NCBI GenBank assembly: GCA_025929745.1
Contig: JAICPQ010000041.1
Location: 1 to 13,350, forward strand
Reading direction: 5' to 3'
From: Burkholderiales bacterium
Lineage (GTDB): Bacteria; Pseudomonadota; Gammaproteobacteria; Burkholderiales; SG8-39
DNA length: 13,350 nt
Shown here: positions 5,214 to 12,211 of the stretch, piece after piece
Position numbering within the stretch: position 1 is the first letter of the stretch
How the letters are laid out: each line of letters begins with the position of its first letter
Translations under genes and position numbers: made by a program
Notes under the pieces: generated by a model
Seen by the model: only the letters and a program-made list of their open reading frames with translations
Told to the model about the DNA's origin: nothing
The model's database searches: none

Positions 5214-6902
5214 ATGCTGCGGCAAACCCTCGGCATCATGCGCGAGCTGCCGCGGCTGCACGAGATCGCGTCGGTCTTCATCCGGCACGGCCTCGGCGAT
5301 TTCGTCCATCGCATCGGCATCGCGAGCCTGCTCGAGCGCGCGGGCGCGATGCTCACGCGCAACTCCGTGGCCGACTCGGTCACGCTGCATCCGGCCGAAC
5401 GCATGCGCATGGCGCTCGAGGAGCTCGGGCCGACCTTCGTGAAGCTGGGCCAGGTGATGGCGACGCGCGTCGATCTTTTCCCGCCGCGCTGGATCGCCGA
5501 GTTCGAGAAGCTCCACGCCGAAGTGCCGGCGGTGCCGTTCGAGGCGCTGCTGCCGGAGCTCGAGCGCGCGCTCGGGCGCTCGCCGTTCGACGTGTTCCGC
5601 GACATCGACAAGAGCGCGCACGGCGCCGCGTCCATCGCGCAGGTGCACCGCGCGAAGCTCGCGGACGGCACGCCGGTCGTGCTCAAGGTGCGCCGCCCGG
5701 GCGTGCGCGAGACGATCGACGCCGACCTGCGGCTCCTGCGCCGCGTCGCCGAGCTGATCGAATCGGAGATTCCGGAGGCGCGGCGCTACCACCCCTCCGA
5801 GATCGCCGAGCAGTTCGCGCGCTCGCTCGAGCGCGAGGCCGATTTCGTCACCGAGACGCGCAACATCGAGCGCTTCGCGAAGAACTTCGAAGGCGATCCG
5901 GTCATCGTCATTCCGCGCATCTACCCCGAGTGGACGAGCGACGTGCTGCTCGTTCAGGAGCATGTGGACGGCATCCCCGCCACCGATCTCGCCGCGGTCG
6001 AGAGCGCGGGCCTCGATCGGAAGCTCCTCGCCGCGCGCGGCGTCGACGGGTTCCTCAAGATGATTTTGATCGACGGGTTCTTCCACGCCGACCCGCACCC
6101 GGGCAACGTGTTCTATCTCCCCGGCAACCGCCTGGTGCTCATCGACTTCGGCATGGTGGGCCGACTCTCGCCGCAGCGGCGCGCTCAGGTGATCGACCTC
6201 CTCGGCGGGCTCGCGCGCATGGCCGAGGAGCCGATGATCGAAGTGCTGCTCGAGTGGGCGGGTGACGCGTACGTCGACGAGGCGAAGCTCGCCACCGACA
6301 TCAACGACATGGTGTTCGACTACGAGGGCATGCCGCTCAAGGACATCCGCGTCGGCAACGTGATCCGCCAGTTCGCGGCCATCGTGCGTGCGCATTCGAT
6401 CGTGCTGCCCTCCGACCTTTCGCTCATGTTCAAGACCCTCATCACGCTCGAGGGCCTCGGGCGGCAGTACGACCCGGACTTCCACATCATTAACCACCTC
6501 GCGCCGCTCGTGCGCGGCGCGCTCGCCGAGCGCTACCAGCCCACCGAGCTCGTGCAGCGCGGCCGGCGCGCGCTGAGCGAATTCGCGAGCGTAATCGGCG
6601 GCGTGCCGCGCGACCTCGCGCGCTTCCTGCGCGAAGCCCGTCGCGGCAAAACGCGCATCGACCTCGATCTCAAGCGCCTCGACAGCTTCGGCCGCCAGCT
6701 CGACCGCACCCTCGACCGCGTCGCGGTCGGCATCCTCACCGCCTCGCTCGTCATCGGCTCGGCGATCGTGCTCACCGTGCGCGATGGGCCGGTGTTCCTC
6801 GGAATCCCGGTGCTACCGGCTCTTGGTTTGCTCGGCTATGTCTTAGCTTTTCTTAATAGCTTGTGGATCGTCTATGGCATCTGGCGCTCGGGCCGGGAGT
6901 AG
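5214..6902 (+). CDS. UbiB/ABC1 (AarF) family atypical kinase-like ATPase
   Basis: The 562-residue protein is a full-length member of the ABC1/UbiB/COQ8 family, ATPases needed for ubiquinone synthesis or handling of isoprenoid lipids at the inner membrane. Family marks seen: the KxGQ motif (KLGQ, 77-80), the alanine-rich loop and QVH (GAASIAQVHRA, 137-147), Lys158 in VVLKVRRPG, EADF (208-211), the catalytic HADPHPGN (291-298) and metal-binding DFGM (311-314). Two hydrophobic segments close the protein (about 503-522 and 526-556), as in membrane-anchored UbiB. The N-terminal leader LPRLHEIASVFIRHGLGDF differs from E. coli UbiB, and no ubiE or ubiJ is adjacent, so this may be a second AarF-type paralogue and not the UbiB of the ubiquinone operon. 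It is the third gene of the MlaF-like/DUF6781-like operon. Confidence 0.9.
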   Translation: MLRQTLGIMRELPRLHEIASVFIRHGLGDFVHRIGIASLLERAGAMLTRNSVADSVTLHPAERMRMALEELGPTFVKLGQVMATRVDLFPPRWIAEFEKLHAEVPAVPFEALLPELERALGRSPFDVFRDIDKSAHGAASIAQVHRAKLADGTPVVLKVRRPGVRETIDADLRLLRRVAELIESEIPEARRYHPSEIAEQFARSLEREADFVTETRNIERFAKNFEGDPVIVIPRIYPEWTSDVLLVQEHVDGIPATDLAAVESAGLDRKLLAARGVDGFLKMILIDGFFHADPHPGNVFYLPGNRLVLIDFGMVGRLSPQRRAQVIDLLGGLARMAEEPMIEVLLEWAGDAYVDEAKLATDINDMVFDYEGMPLKDIRVGNVIRQFAAIVRAHSIVLPSDLSLMFKTLITLEGLGRQYDPDFHIINHLAPLVRGALAERYQPTELVQRGRRALSEFASVIGGVPRDLARFLREARRGKTRIDLDLKRLDSFGRQLDRTLDRVAVGILTASLVIGSAIVLTVRDGPVFLGIPVLPALGLLGYVLAFLNSLWIVYGIWRSGRE

Positions 6903-6920
6903 GATGCGAGAAGCGCCCGA

Positions 6921-7943
6921 ATGCGTTTGTCTGGAACAACGAGCACCGACGGGGCCGGCCGCCGGCGGCTGGTGCGAGGTGCGCTGGCCGCCGCCGGACT
7001 GGCCTTCGTCTGCGGCTGCGACCCGCGGGGGCCGCAAGCGAAGACGCGCCGCATCGGCTTTCTCGGCGTGGGGTCGCGCGAGGGGCGCGCATTCTTGATC
7101 GAGGGTTTGCGCCAAGGCCTCGCCGAGCACGGCTATATCGAAGGCAATAACCTCAGCATCGAGTACCGCTTTTCCGACGACGAGGACGAGCGCCTGCCGC
7201 AACTCGCTCAAGAGCTGGTCAGGTTGCAGGTGGAGCTTATCGTCGCTTCCGGGACGCCCGCGAGCTTCGCCGCGAAGAACGCGACGAGCACCATTCCCGT
7301 GGTCATGGGTGGCATAGCGGCCAATCCTGTTGAGACCGGGCTGGTTGCCAGCCTCGCGCGCCCCGGCGGCAATGTCACCGGCATGAGCATGATGACGTCT
7401 CAGCTCGGCGGCAAACGGCTCGAGCTCTTCAAGGAAATCATCCCCGCGCTTGCCCGGGTCGCCGTGCTTTGGAATCCGCCCAACCCGGCCTATGGACCGG
7501 TCCTGCGCGAGCTCGATGCCGCCGCCGCCCCCCTGCGCTTGAAGATCCAGCGGGTGGAGGTTCGCAAGCCGAGCGATCTTGACCGCGCTATGGCCGCCGC
7601 TCGACGTCGGGCCGATGCGCTCATCGTGCCCGCCGACCCGTTAACGACGAACCGGCAACAGCTGATCGCCGACCTGGCGCTCAAGCACCGCGTTGCGGCG
7701 ATGATGGAGTACAAGGAGTTCGTCAAGGCCGGCGGACTGGTTTCGCTCGGCGTCGATCTCGTCGACCTCTACCGGCGCTCGGCCGGCCACATCGACAAGA
7801 TTCTGAAGGGCGCGCCGCCCGGAGAGCTTCCAATGGAGCAACCGACGAAGCTCGACGTTTCGATCAACCTCAAGACCGCGCGCACCCTCGGGTTGGCGAT
7901 TCCGGAGTCGGTGACGCTGAGGAGCACCCAAGTGGTCGAATAG
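6921..7943 (+). CDS. ABC transporter substrate-binding protein (PF04392 type), probable Tat lipoprotein
   Basis: The 340-residue protein is a paralogue of the protein at 1813-2799, sharing the same order of blocks: IGFLGVGS, LRQGLAEHGYIEG, IEYRFSDDEDERLPQLA, TSTIPVVMGGIAANP, LARPGGNVTGMSMM, VAVLWNPPNP and the tail LDVSINLKTARTLGLAIP. The N-terminus differs: a twin-arginine stretch (RRRLVRG, 14-20), a hydrophobic segment, then VCGC with a possible lipobox cysteine at 33. This suggests Tat export and anchoring as a lipoprotein. The ligand is unknown. It begins 18 nt after the UbiB-like gene, so it may share that transcript, though a functional link is not obvious. No cognate permease is present, and the MlaF-like ATPase upstream is not of the type expected as a partner. 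Confidence 0.88.
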   Translation: MRLSGTTSTDGAGRRRLVRGALAAAGLAFVCGCDPRGPQAKTRRIGFLGVGSREGRAFLIEGLRQGLAEHGYIEGNNLSIEYRFSDDEDERLPQLAQELVRLQVELIVASGTPASFAAKNATSTIPVVMGGIAANPVETGLVASLARPGGNVTGMSMMTSQLGGKRLELFKEIIPALARVAVLWNPPNPAYGPVLRELDAAAAPLRLKIQRVEVRKPSDLDRAMAAARRRADALIVPADPLTTNRQQLIADLALKHRVAAMMEYKEFVKAGGLVSLGVDLVDLYRRSAGHIDKILKGAPPGELPMEQPTKLDVSINLKTARTLGLAIPESVTLRSTQVVE

Positions 7944-7973
7944 GCGAGGGCGGCGCGCGACCGCCCTAGGCCT
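7942..7973. terminator. Hairpin between convergent genes, candidate bidirectional terminator
   Basis: A perfect 7-bp stem (AGGGCGG 7947-7953, CCGCCCT 7961-7967) closes a 7-nt loop. It is extended, across a small internal loop, by AGGC 7942-7945 pairing with GCCT 7970-7973. It overlaps the stop codons of both convergent genes. There is no T-tract on either strand, so it may act weakly or through other factors. Confidence 0.45.
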
Positions 7974-8526
7974 TGCCGCCGTCTCGCGGGACGAACTTGA
8001 GCGCGACCCCGTTGTTGCACCAGCGCTGGTTGGTGGGCGGCGGGCCGTCGTCGAAGAGGTGGCCGTGGTGGCCGCCGCAGCGCTTGCAGTGGTATTCGGT
8101 GCGCGGGTAGATGAGGAAGAAGTCTTTCTTCGTCTCGAATACGCCCGGAATGGTGGTGAAGAAGGACGGCCAGCCGGTGCCGGACTCGTATTTCATTTCG
8201 GAAGTGAAGAGCGGCAGGTCGCAGCCCGCGCAGGCAAAGATGCCGGGGCGCTTCTCGGCGTTGAGCGGACTGGTGCCGGCGCGCTCGGTCGACTCTTCGC
8301 GCAGCACTTTGTAGGCGAGGTCGTTCGGCAGACGTTTCTTCCACTCGTCCTTTGAAAGCTTGAGCGGCTCTGCAGGCGAGGGCACGTTAAGCCCGGCCGG
8401 CAGCAAGGTCTTCCAGTTCGTCTGCAGGGCTTGAATATCTTTCATGGTTTTCGGCTGCGCATAGCCGTGGAAAGGAGAAATGAGCGGCACCGCGCCGACA
8501 GCGAGTAGGAATTTCCTTCGATCCAT
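7966..8526 (-). CDS. msrB: Peptide-methionine (R)-S-oxide reductase MsrB with Tat-type leader
   Basis: The 186-residue protein has an MsrB domain at about 57-180. It reduces methionine-R-sulfoxide in oxidised proteins. Seen: the two zinc-binding pairs CAGC (99, 102) and CKRC (147, 150), the substrate-site stretch YESGTGWPSFF, GHHGHLFDDGP, and the catalytic cysteine 170 in RWCNNGVALKF, where the family more often has RYCxNS. The first 23 residues (DRRKFLLAVGAVPLI..GYAQ) form a twin-arginine signal, so it should act in the periplasm, unlike cytoplasmic E. coli MsrB. No MsrA domain is fused or adjacent. The start ATG 8526 is supported by GAGGA 4 nt upstream (minus strand). It is divergent from the solute-binding operon, with 87 nt between start codons. 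Confidence 0.92.
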   Translation of the reverse strand: MDRRKFLLAVGAVPLISPFHGYAQPKTMKDIQALQTNWKTLLPAGLNVPSPAEPLKLSKDEWKKRLPNDLAYKVLREESTERAGTSPLNAEKRPGIFACAGCDLPLFTSEMKYESGTGWPSFFTTIPGVFETKKDFFLIYPRTEYHCKRCGGHHGHLFDDGPPPTNQRWCNNGVALKFVPRDGGKA

Positions 8527-8586
8527 AGGGTCCTCACGGGTTCTGCCTTCGTCGCGCTAACGCCCAAAACCTTACACGAATTCCGC

Positions 8587-8592
8587 TACGAT
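8587..8592 (+). promoter_or_regulatory. Candidate -10 element of the solute-binding/sulfatase operon
   Basis: TACGAT lies 21 nt before the ATG at 8614, in the 87-nt gap between msrB and the operon, leaving room for a short leader with the Shine-Dalgarno site. I see no good -35 hexamer 16-18 nt upstream, so it may need an activator or be coincidental. Confidence 0.3.
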
Positions 8593-8600
8593 GCGGCCGA

Positions 8601-8608
8601 GGAGGAGG
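8601..8608 (+). promoter_or_regulatory. Strong Shine-Dalgarno site of the first operon gene
   Basis: GGAGGAGG ends 5 nt before ATG 8614. It is the strongest ribosome-binding site in the window and fixes this start. The three following genes have no such site and rely on stop-start overlap. Confidence 0.75.
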
Positions 8609-8613
8609 TTCCC

Positions 8614-9573
8614 ATGAGACGGCTTGTTTTGGCTGTGGTTCTGGCCATGTTGTCCTTCGCAACGGCGGCGCAACAGTATCCTTCGAGGCCGATTCATCTG
8701 GTGGCGACCTTCGCGGCCGGCGGCGCGATGGATCTCACCGCGCGCTCGATGGCGGCGGTGATGTCCGAGAGCTTCGGCCAGGTGATCGTCGAGAACCGCA
8801 CCGGCGGCGGCGGGCTGGTCGGCACCGACTACGTGGCGCGCGCCGCGCCGGACGGGTACACGCTCGTCATGTACGCCGACGTCAACGTCATCGCGCCCTT
8901 CGTCTACAAGAAGCTGAACCACGATCCCATCAAGGACTTCGCGCCGATCACGAACGCGATCATCGGCACGCACCTCATCGTGGCCCATCCTTCGGTAAAG
9001 GCGAGCACGCTCAAGGAGCTGATCGAGCTCGCGAAGCGCGAGCCCGGCCGGCTCACCTTCGGCTCGCCCGGCACCGCCACGCCGCAGCACCTCGCCGGTG
9101 AGCTCTTCAAGCAGCAGGCCGGCGGGCTCGACATCCAGCATGTTCCCTACCGCGGCGGCGGCCAGCTGATCGGCGACCTCGTCGGCGGGCAGATCCCGCT
9201 CGGCCTTATCGGCCTCCCGCCGACGCTGCCGCACATCAAGGCGGGCAAGCTCAAGGTCTTCGCGGTGACCGCGCGCAAGCGTTCGCCATCGCTGCCCGAT
9301 GTGCCGACCGTGGAAGAGGCCGGCCTGCCGGGCTACGAGACGGTTCAGTGGCTCGGGCCGGCGGCGCCCGCCGGCACCCCCCGCCCGATCATCGAGCGCC
9401 TGCACGCCGAGTTCAGCAAGGCGCTGCGCCACCCGACGGTAGTCGAGCGCCTGACCAAGGCCGGGCTCGAGGTGGCGCCGAGTGAATCGCCGGACGCCTA
9501 CGCTCGCTTCATACGGGCGGAATACGACCGCTGGCCCGCCATCGTGAAAGCCGCGGGGGTAACGCCGGAGTGA
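8614..9573 (+). CDS. Bug/TctC family tripartite tricarboxylate transporter solute-binding protein
   Basis: The 319-residue protein has a Sec signal peptide (cut near residue 19, FATAA before QQYPSRPI) and is periplasmic. Family marks: YPSRPIHLVATFAAGG, the ligand loop GGAMDLTAR, VIVENRTGGGGLVGT, AAPDGYTL, FGSPGTATPQHLAGELF, HVPYRGGG, VGGQIPLGL and LPDVPTVEEAGLPGYE. Bug proteins bind small carboxylates or other organic acids, gripping the carboxylate through two water molecules. The TctA and TctB permease genes are not here, as usual for the many orphan Bug proteins of betaproteobacteria, which are often placed at the head of a catabolic operon for their ligand. Here that operon encodes two sulfatases and an enolase-superfamily enzyme, so the ligand may be a carboxylated, perhaps sulfated, sugar derivative (inference). 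Confidence 0.93.
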   Translation: MRRLVLAVVLAMLSFATAAQQYPSRPIHLVATFAAGGAMDLTARSMAAVMSESFGQVIVENRTGGGGLVGTDYVARAAPDGYTLVMYADVNVIAPFVYKKLNHDPIKDFAPITNAIIGTHLIVAHPSVKASTLKELIELAKREPGRLTFGSPGTATPQHLAGELFKQQAGGLDIQHVPYRGGGQLIGDLVGGQIPLGLIGLPPTLPHIKAGKLKVFAVTARKRSPSLPDVPTVEEAGLPGYETVQWLGPAAPAGTPRPIIERLHAEFSKALRHPTVVERLTKAGLEVAPSESPDAYARFIRAEYDRWPAIVKAAGVTPE

Positions 9574-11069
9574 AGCTGAACGTCGTTTTCATTACCTCGG
9601 ACCAGCAGCGCGGCGACTGCTACGGTTTCGAAGGCCGCAAGGTGAAGACGCCGCACCTCGATCGCATGGCGCGCGAAGGCACGCGCTTCTCGGCCTGCAT
9701 CACGCCGAACCTCGTCTGCCAGCCCTCGCGCGCGTCGATCCTCACCGGTCTGCTGCCGTACACGCACGGCGTGTCGGACAACGGCATCGATCTCGATCCG
9801 AAGGTAGGCGAAGCCGGTTTCGCCGGCGCGTTCGCGCGCGCGGGCTACCGCACCGGCTACATCGGCAAGGCACACTTCGCGACCTCGCATACTTTCAAGC
9901 CCACCGGCACGCCGGAGTGCCGCAACAGCGATCAGGACCCGAACTGGACCGGGCCCTACATGGGGTTCGAACATGTAGAGCTCGTCGTCGAAGGCCACAA
10001 CCACTGGCCGCCGATGAAGCCACCGCGCGGCCAGCACTACGAGCGCTGGTTCCACAAGGGCGGGCGCGGCGAGGAGTTGCAGCGCCTCTACGAGATGCAG
10101 CTGCCGCCGAAGTCGACCGCCATGCAGACGTTCCATTCCGCGTTGCCGGTCGCGTTCCACAACTCGACATGGATTGGCGACCGCACCATCTCCTTCATCA
10201 AGGAAAACCGCGACGCGCCGTTCTGCGTCTGGGCTTCATTCCCGGATCCGCATCATCCGTTCGATGCGCCCGAGCCGTGGAGCCGCCTGCACCACCCCGA
10301 CGAAGTGGATCTTCCGCCCGAGCGCAAGCTCGACCTTGAGCGCAGGCCCTGGTGGCATCGCCAAAGCCTCGAGGGCAAGCCGCAAATCGTCGAGCACCTG
10401 CGCAGGATCCGCGAAGAGTACTCGCGCATCCCGGTGCACACCGACCAGCAGCTGCGCGAGCTCATCGCGAACTATTACGGAATGATCTCGCTCATCGACC
10501 ACAACGTCGGCCGCATCGTGCTCGAGCTCGAGCAGCTCGGACTCCTCGAGAACACGCTGATCGTGTACTCCACCGATCACGGCGACTGGCTCGGGGACCA
10601 CGGCCTGATTCTCAAGGGGCCGATGGCGTACGAGGGGCTGCTGCGCGTCGGACTTCTGTTCCAGGGGCCAGGCGTGCCAAAAGGAAAGATCGTCGAGGAT
10701 CCCGTCTCGACGCTGGATTTGCCCGCGACCTTCACGGACTACGCCGGAGTGCCGTTTTCCACTCCGCACAGTCGAAGTCTGCGTTCGATGATGACCGGTG
10801 AGGCCACGCGCGAGTTCGCGTACAGCGAATGGGACCTGCGCGCCTCGCGCTCCGGCGTCGACCTTGATCTGCGCACGGTGCGCACGCGGCGTCACAAGCT
10901 CACGATGGATCTGCGCTCCGGCGCGGGCGAGCTCTACGACCTCTATGACGATCCGCACGAAATGCAGAATTTGTTTGCCACTTCCAAAGCAAAAGCGGAG
11001 CTCGTCGACATGGTGCGCAGCCGGCCTAACGACGCGGTGCCGCGCCTTGCCCAGGTCGGCATGGCATGA
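9570..11069 (+). CDS. Sulfatase, cytoplasmic (type I, formylglycine-dependent)
   Basis: The 499-residue protein is a type I sulfatase of the alkaline-phosphatase superfamily, hydrolysing sulfate esters. Seen: N-terminal metal site Asp11-Gln12 (FITSDQQRGD), catalytic Cys50 in CQPSRASILTG (the CxPxR signal converted to formylglycine), Lys100 and His102 (YIGKAHF), the DPHHP block (226-230), the second metal site TDHGD (335-339) with GDHG, and Lys349. There is no signal peptide: the metal-binding strand starts at residue 3, so it should work in the cytoplasm, like choline sulfatase. A few relatives hydrolyse phosphonate monoesters or phosphodiesters, so this cannot be excluded. The GTG start overlaps the previous stop (GTGA). 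No formylglycine-generating enzyme lies in the window; maturation must come from elsewhere. Confidence 0.92.
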   Translation: MKLNVVFITSDQQRGDCYGFEGRKVKTPHLDRMAREGTRFSACITPNLVCQPSRASILTGLLPYTHGVSDNGIDLDPKVGEAGFAGAFARAGYRTGYIGKAHFATSHTFKPTGTPECRNSDQDPNWTGPYMGFEHVELVVEGHNHWPPMKPPRGQHYERWFHKGGRGEELQRLYEMQLPPKSTAMQTFHSALPVAFHNSTWIGDRTISFIKENRDAPFCVWASFPDPHHPFDAPEPWSRLHHPDEVDLPPERKLDLERRPWWHRQSLEGKPQIVEHLRRIREEYSRIPVHTDQQLRELIANYYGMISLIDHNVGRIVLELEQLGLLENTLIVYSTDHGDWLGDHGLILKGPMAYEGLLRVGLLFQGPGVPKGKIVEDPVSTLDLPATFTDYAGVPFSTPHSRSLRSMMTGEATREFAYSEWDLRASRSGVDLDLRTVRTRRHKLTMDLRSGAGELYDLYDDPHEMQNLFATSKAKAELVDMVRSRPNDAVPRLAQVGMA

Positions 11070-12211
11070 AGATCACGAACGTGCGGGCGCACGTGCTGCG
11101 CTCGCAGTTGCCGCAGCCTTTCGCGTTCTCCCAGGGCTGGGTCTCCAGTCGCGGCGCCACGCTGGTCGAAGTGGAAACCGACGAAGGCATCACCGGCTGG
11201 GGCGAGGCGCTTTGCCAGGGTCTGCAGCCGCCCGAAATCGCGCGTAGCGCGATCGAGCATGCGTTGAAGCATCTGGTGATTGGCCAGGACCCGCTGCAAC
11301 CCGAAGTCCTATGGCATCGCATGTATCACCACACGCGCGACTACGGCCAGAAAGGCGCCGTGATCGGCGCGATCAGCGGCATCGACATCGCGCTCTGGGA
11401 CATCACTGGCAAAGCGCGGCGCGAGCCGATCGCCAAGCTCCTCGGCGGCATGTTTCGCACGCGGGTCCAGGCGTACGCCACGGGGTTTTATAGGGTCAAA
11501 GGCGAGGGAGAGGCGCGCCGCCTTGCGCAGGAAGCCGAAGGCCATATGGCCAAAGGCTTCCGAGCATTGAAGATAAAACTGGGATTCGGCGTCGCCGACG
11601 ATGTAGCGGTGATGAAGGAAATATGGGGCGTGGCGAAGAACCAGGAAGTGATGATCGATACCAACCACGCCTACGGCGTGGCGGAAGCGATCCGCCTCGG
11701 CCGCGCGCTCGAGGACATGGGCTGGCGGCTGCGTTGGTACGAGGAGCCGGTGGTGCAGGAGGATCTCGACGGTTACTCGGAGGTGCGCCGCGCGCTCGCC
11801 ACGCCGATCGCGGGCGGAGAGAACGAGTACACGCTCTTCGGTTTCAAAGAGGTGTTCTCGAGAAGAGCATTGGACGTCGCGCAGCCGGACATCTGCATCG
11901 CCGGCGGCTTCACCGGCTGCCGGCACATCGTCGCGCTTGCGCACGCGCATGGCGTGCAGGTGAATCCGCACGTGTGGGCCTCGGCCGTCGGGCAGGCGGC
12001 GTCGCTGCAGCTCATCGCTGCGATCCCGATCGCGAACCACGCGCTCTTCGCGAACGACATCCTGCTCGAGTTCGACACCTCCTCGCACCCGTTCCGCGAA
12101 CACCTGACCGATGCGCCGCTCCGCCAGCGCGAGGGCTGGGTCGACATTCCGCAAAAGCCTGGACTGGGAATCGAAGTGGACCGCAAGATCATCGAGAAAT
12201 ACACGACGTGA
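11066..12211 (+). CDS. Enolase superfamily enzyme, mandelate racemase subgroup (probable sugar-acid dehydratase)
   Basis: The 381-residue protein has the N-terminal capping domain (about 1-125, with GITGWGEAL and IDIALWDITGKA) and the C-terminal barrel. Catalytic and metal residues seen: the KIK motif (Lys169, Lys171), metal ligands in IDTNHAY (Asp198), YEEP (226-227) and GGENE (Glu252), Asp275 in QPDICIAGG and His302 in NPHVWAS. The Lys plus His-Asp set is that of the mandelate racemase subgroup, which abstracts the proton next to a carboxylate. Most such proteins dehydrate sugar acids, some racemise or epimerise; the substrate is unknown. Its start overlaps the sulfatase stop (ATGA), and the next sulfatase starts in its own stop. 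Context suggests that it acts on the desulfated acid. It has no signal peptide and is cytoplasmic. Confidence 0.92.
   Translation: MKITNVRAHVLRSQLPQPFAFSQGWVSSRGATLVEVETDEGITGWGEALCQGLQPPEIARSAIEHALKHLVIGQDPLQPEVLWHRMYHHTRDYGQKGAVIGAISGIDIALWDITGKARREPIAKLLGGMFRTRVQAYATGFYRVKGEGEARRLAQEAEGHMAKGFRALKIKLGFGVADDVAVMKEIWGVAKNQEVMIDTNHAYGVAEAIRLGRALEDMGWRLRWYEEPVVQEDLDGYSEVRRALATPIAGGENEYTLFGFKEVFSRRALDVAQPDICIAGGFTGCRHIVALAHAHGVQVNPHVWASAVGQAASLQLIAAIPIANHALFANDILLEFDTSSHPFREHLTDAPLRQREGWVDIPQKPGLGIEVDRKIIEKYTT

Noticed and set aside
4425..6497. A 690-codon open frame on the minus strand, opposite the MlaF-like, DUF6781-like and UbiB-like genes
   Set aside because: It is the antisense shadow of high-GC codons: composition is dominated by His, Arg, Glu, Asp and Ala, no family motif is visible, and all three plus-strand genes are recognised families.
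3773..7943. The MlaF-like ATPase as the missing ATPase for one of the PF04392 binding proteins
   Set aside because: Its sequence is clearly MlaF-like, no permease is present, and the expected partner ATPases for that family are of a different type.
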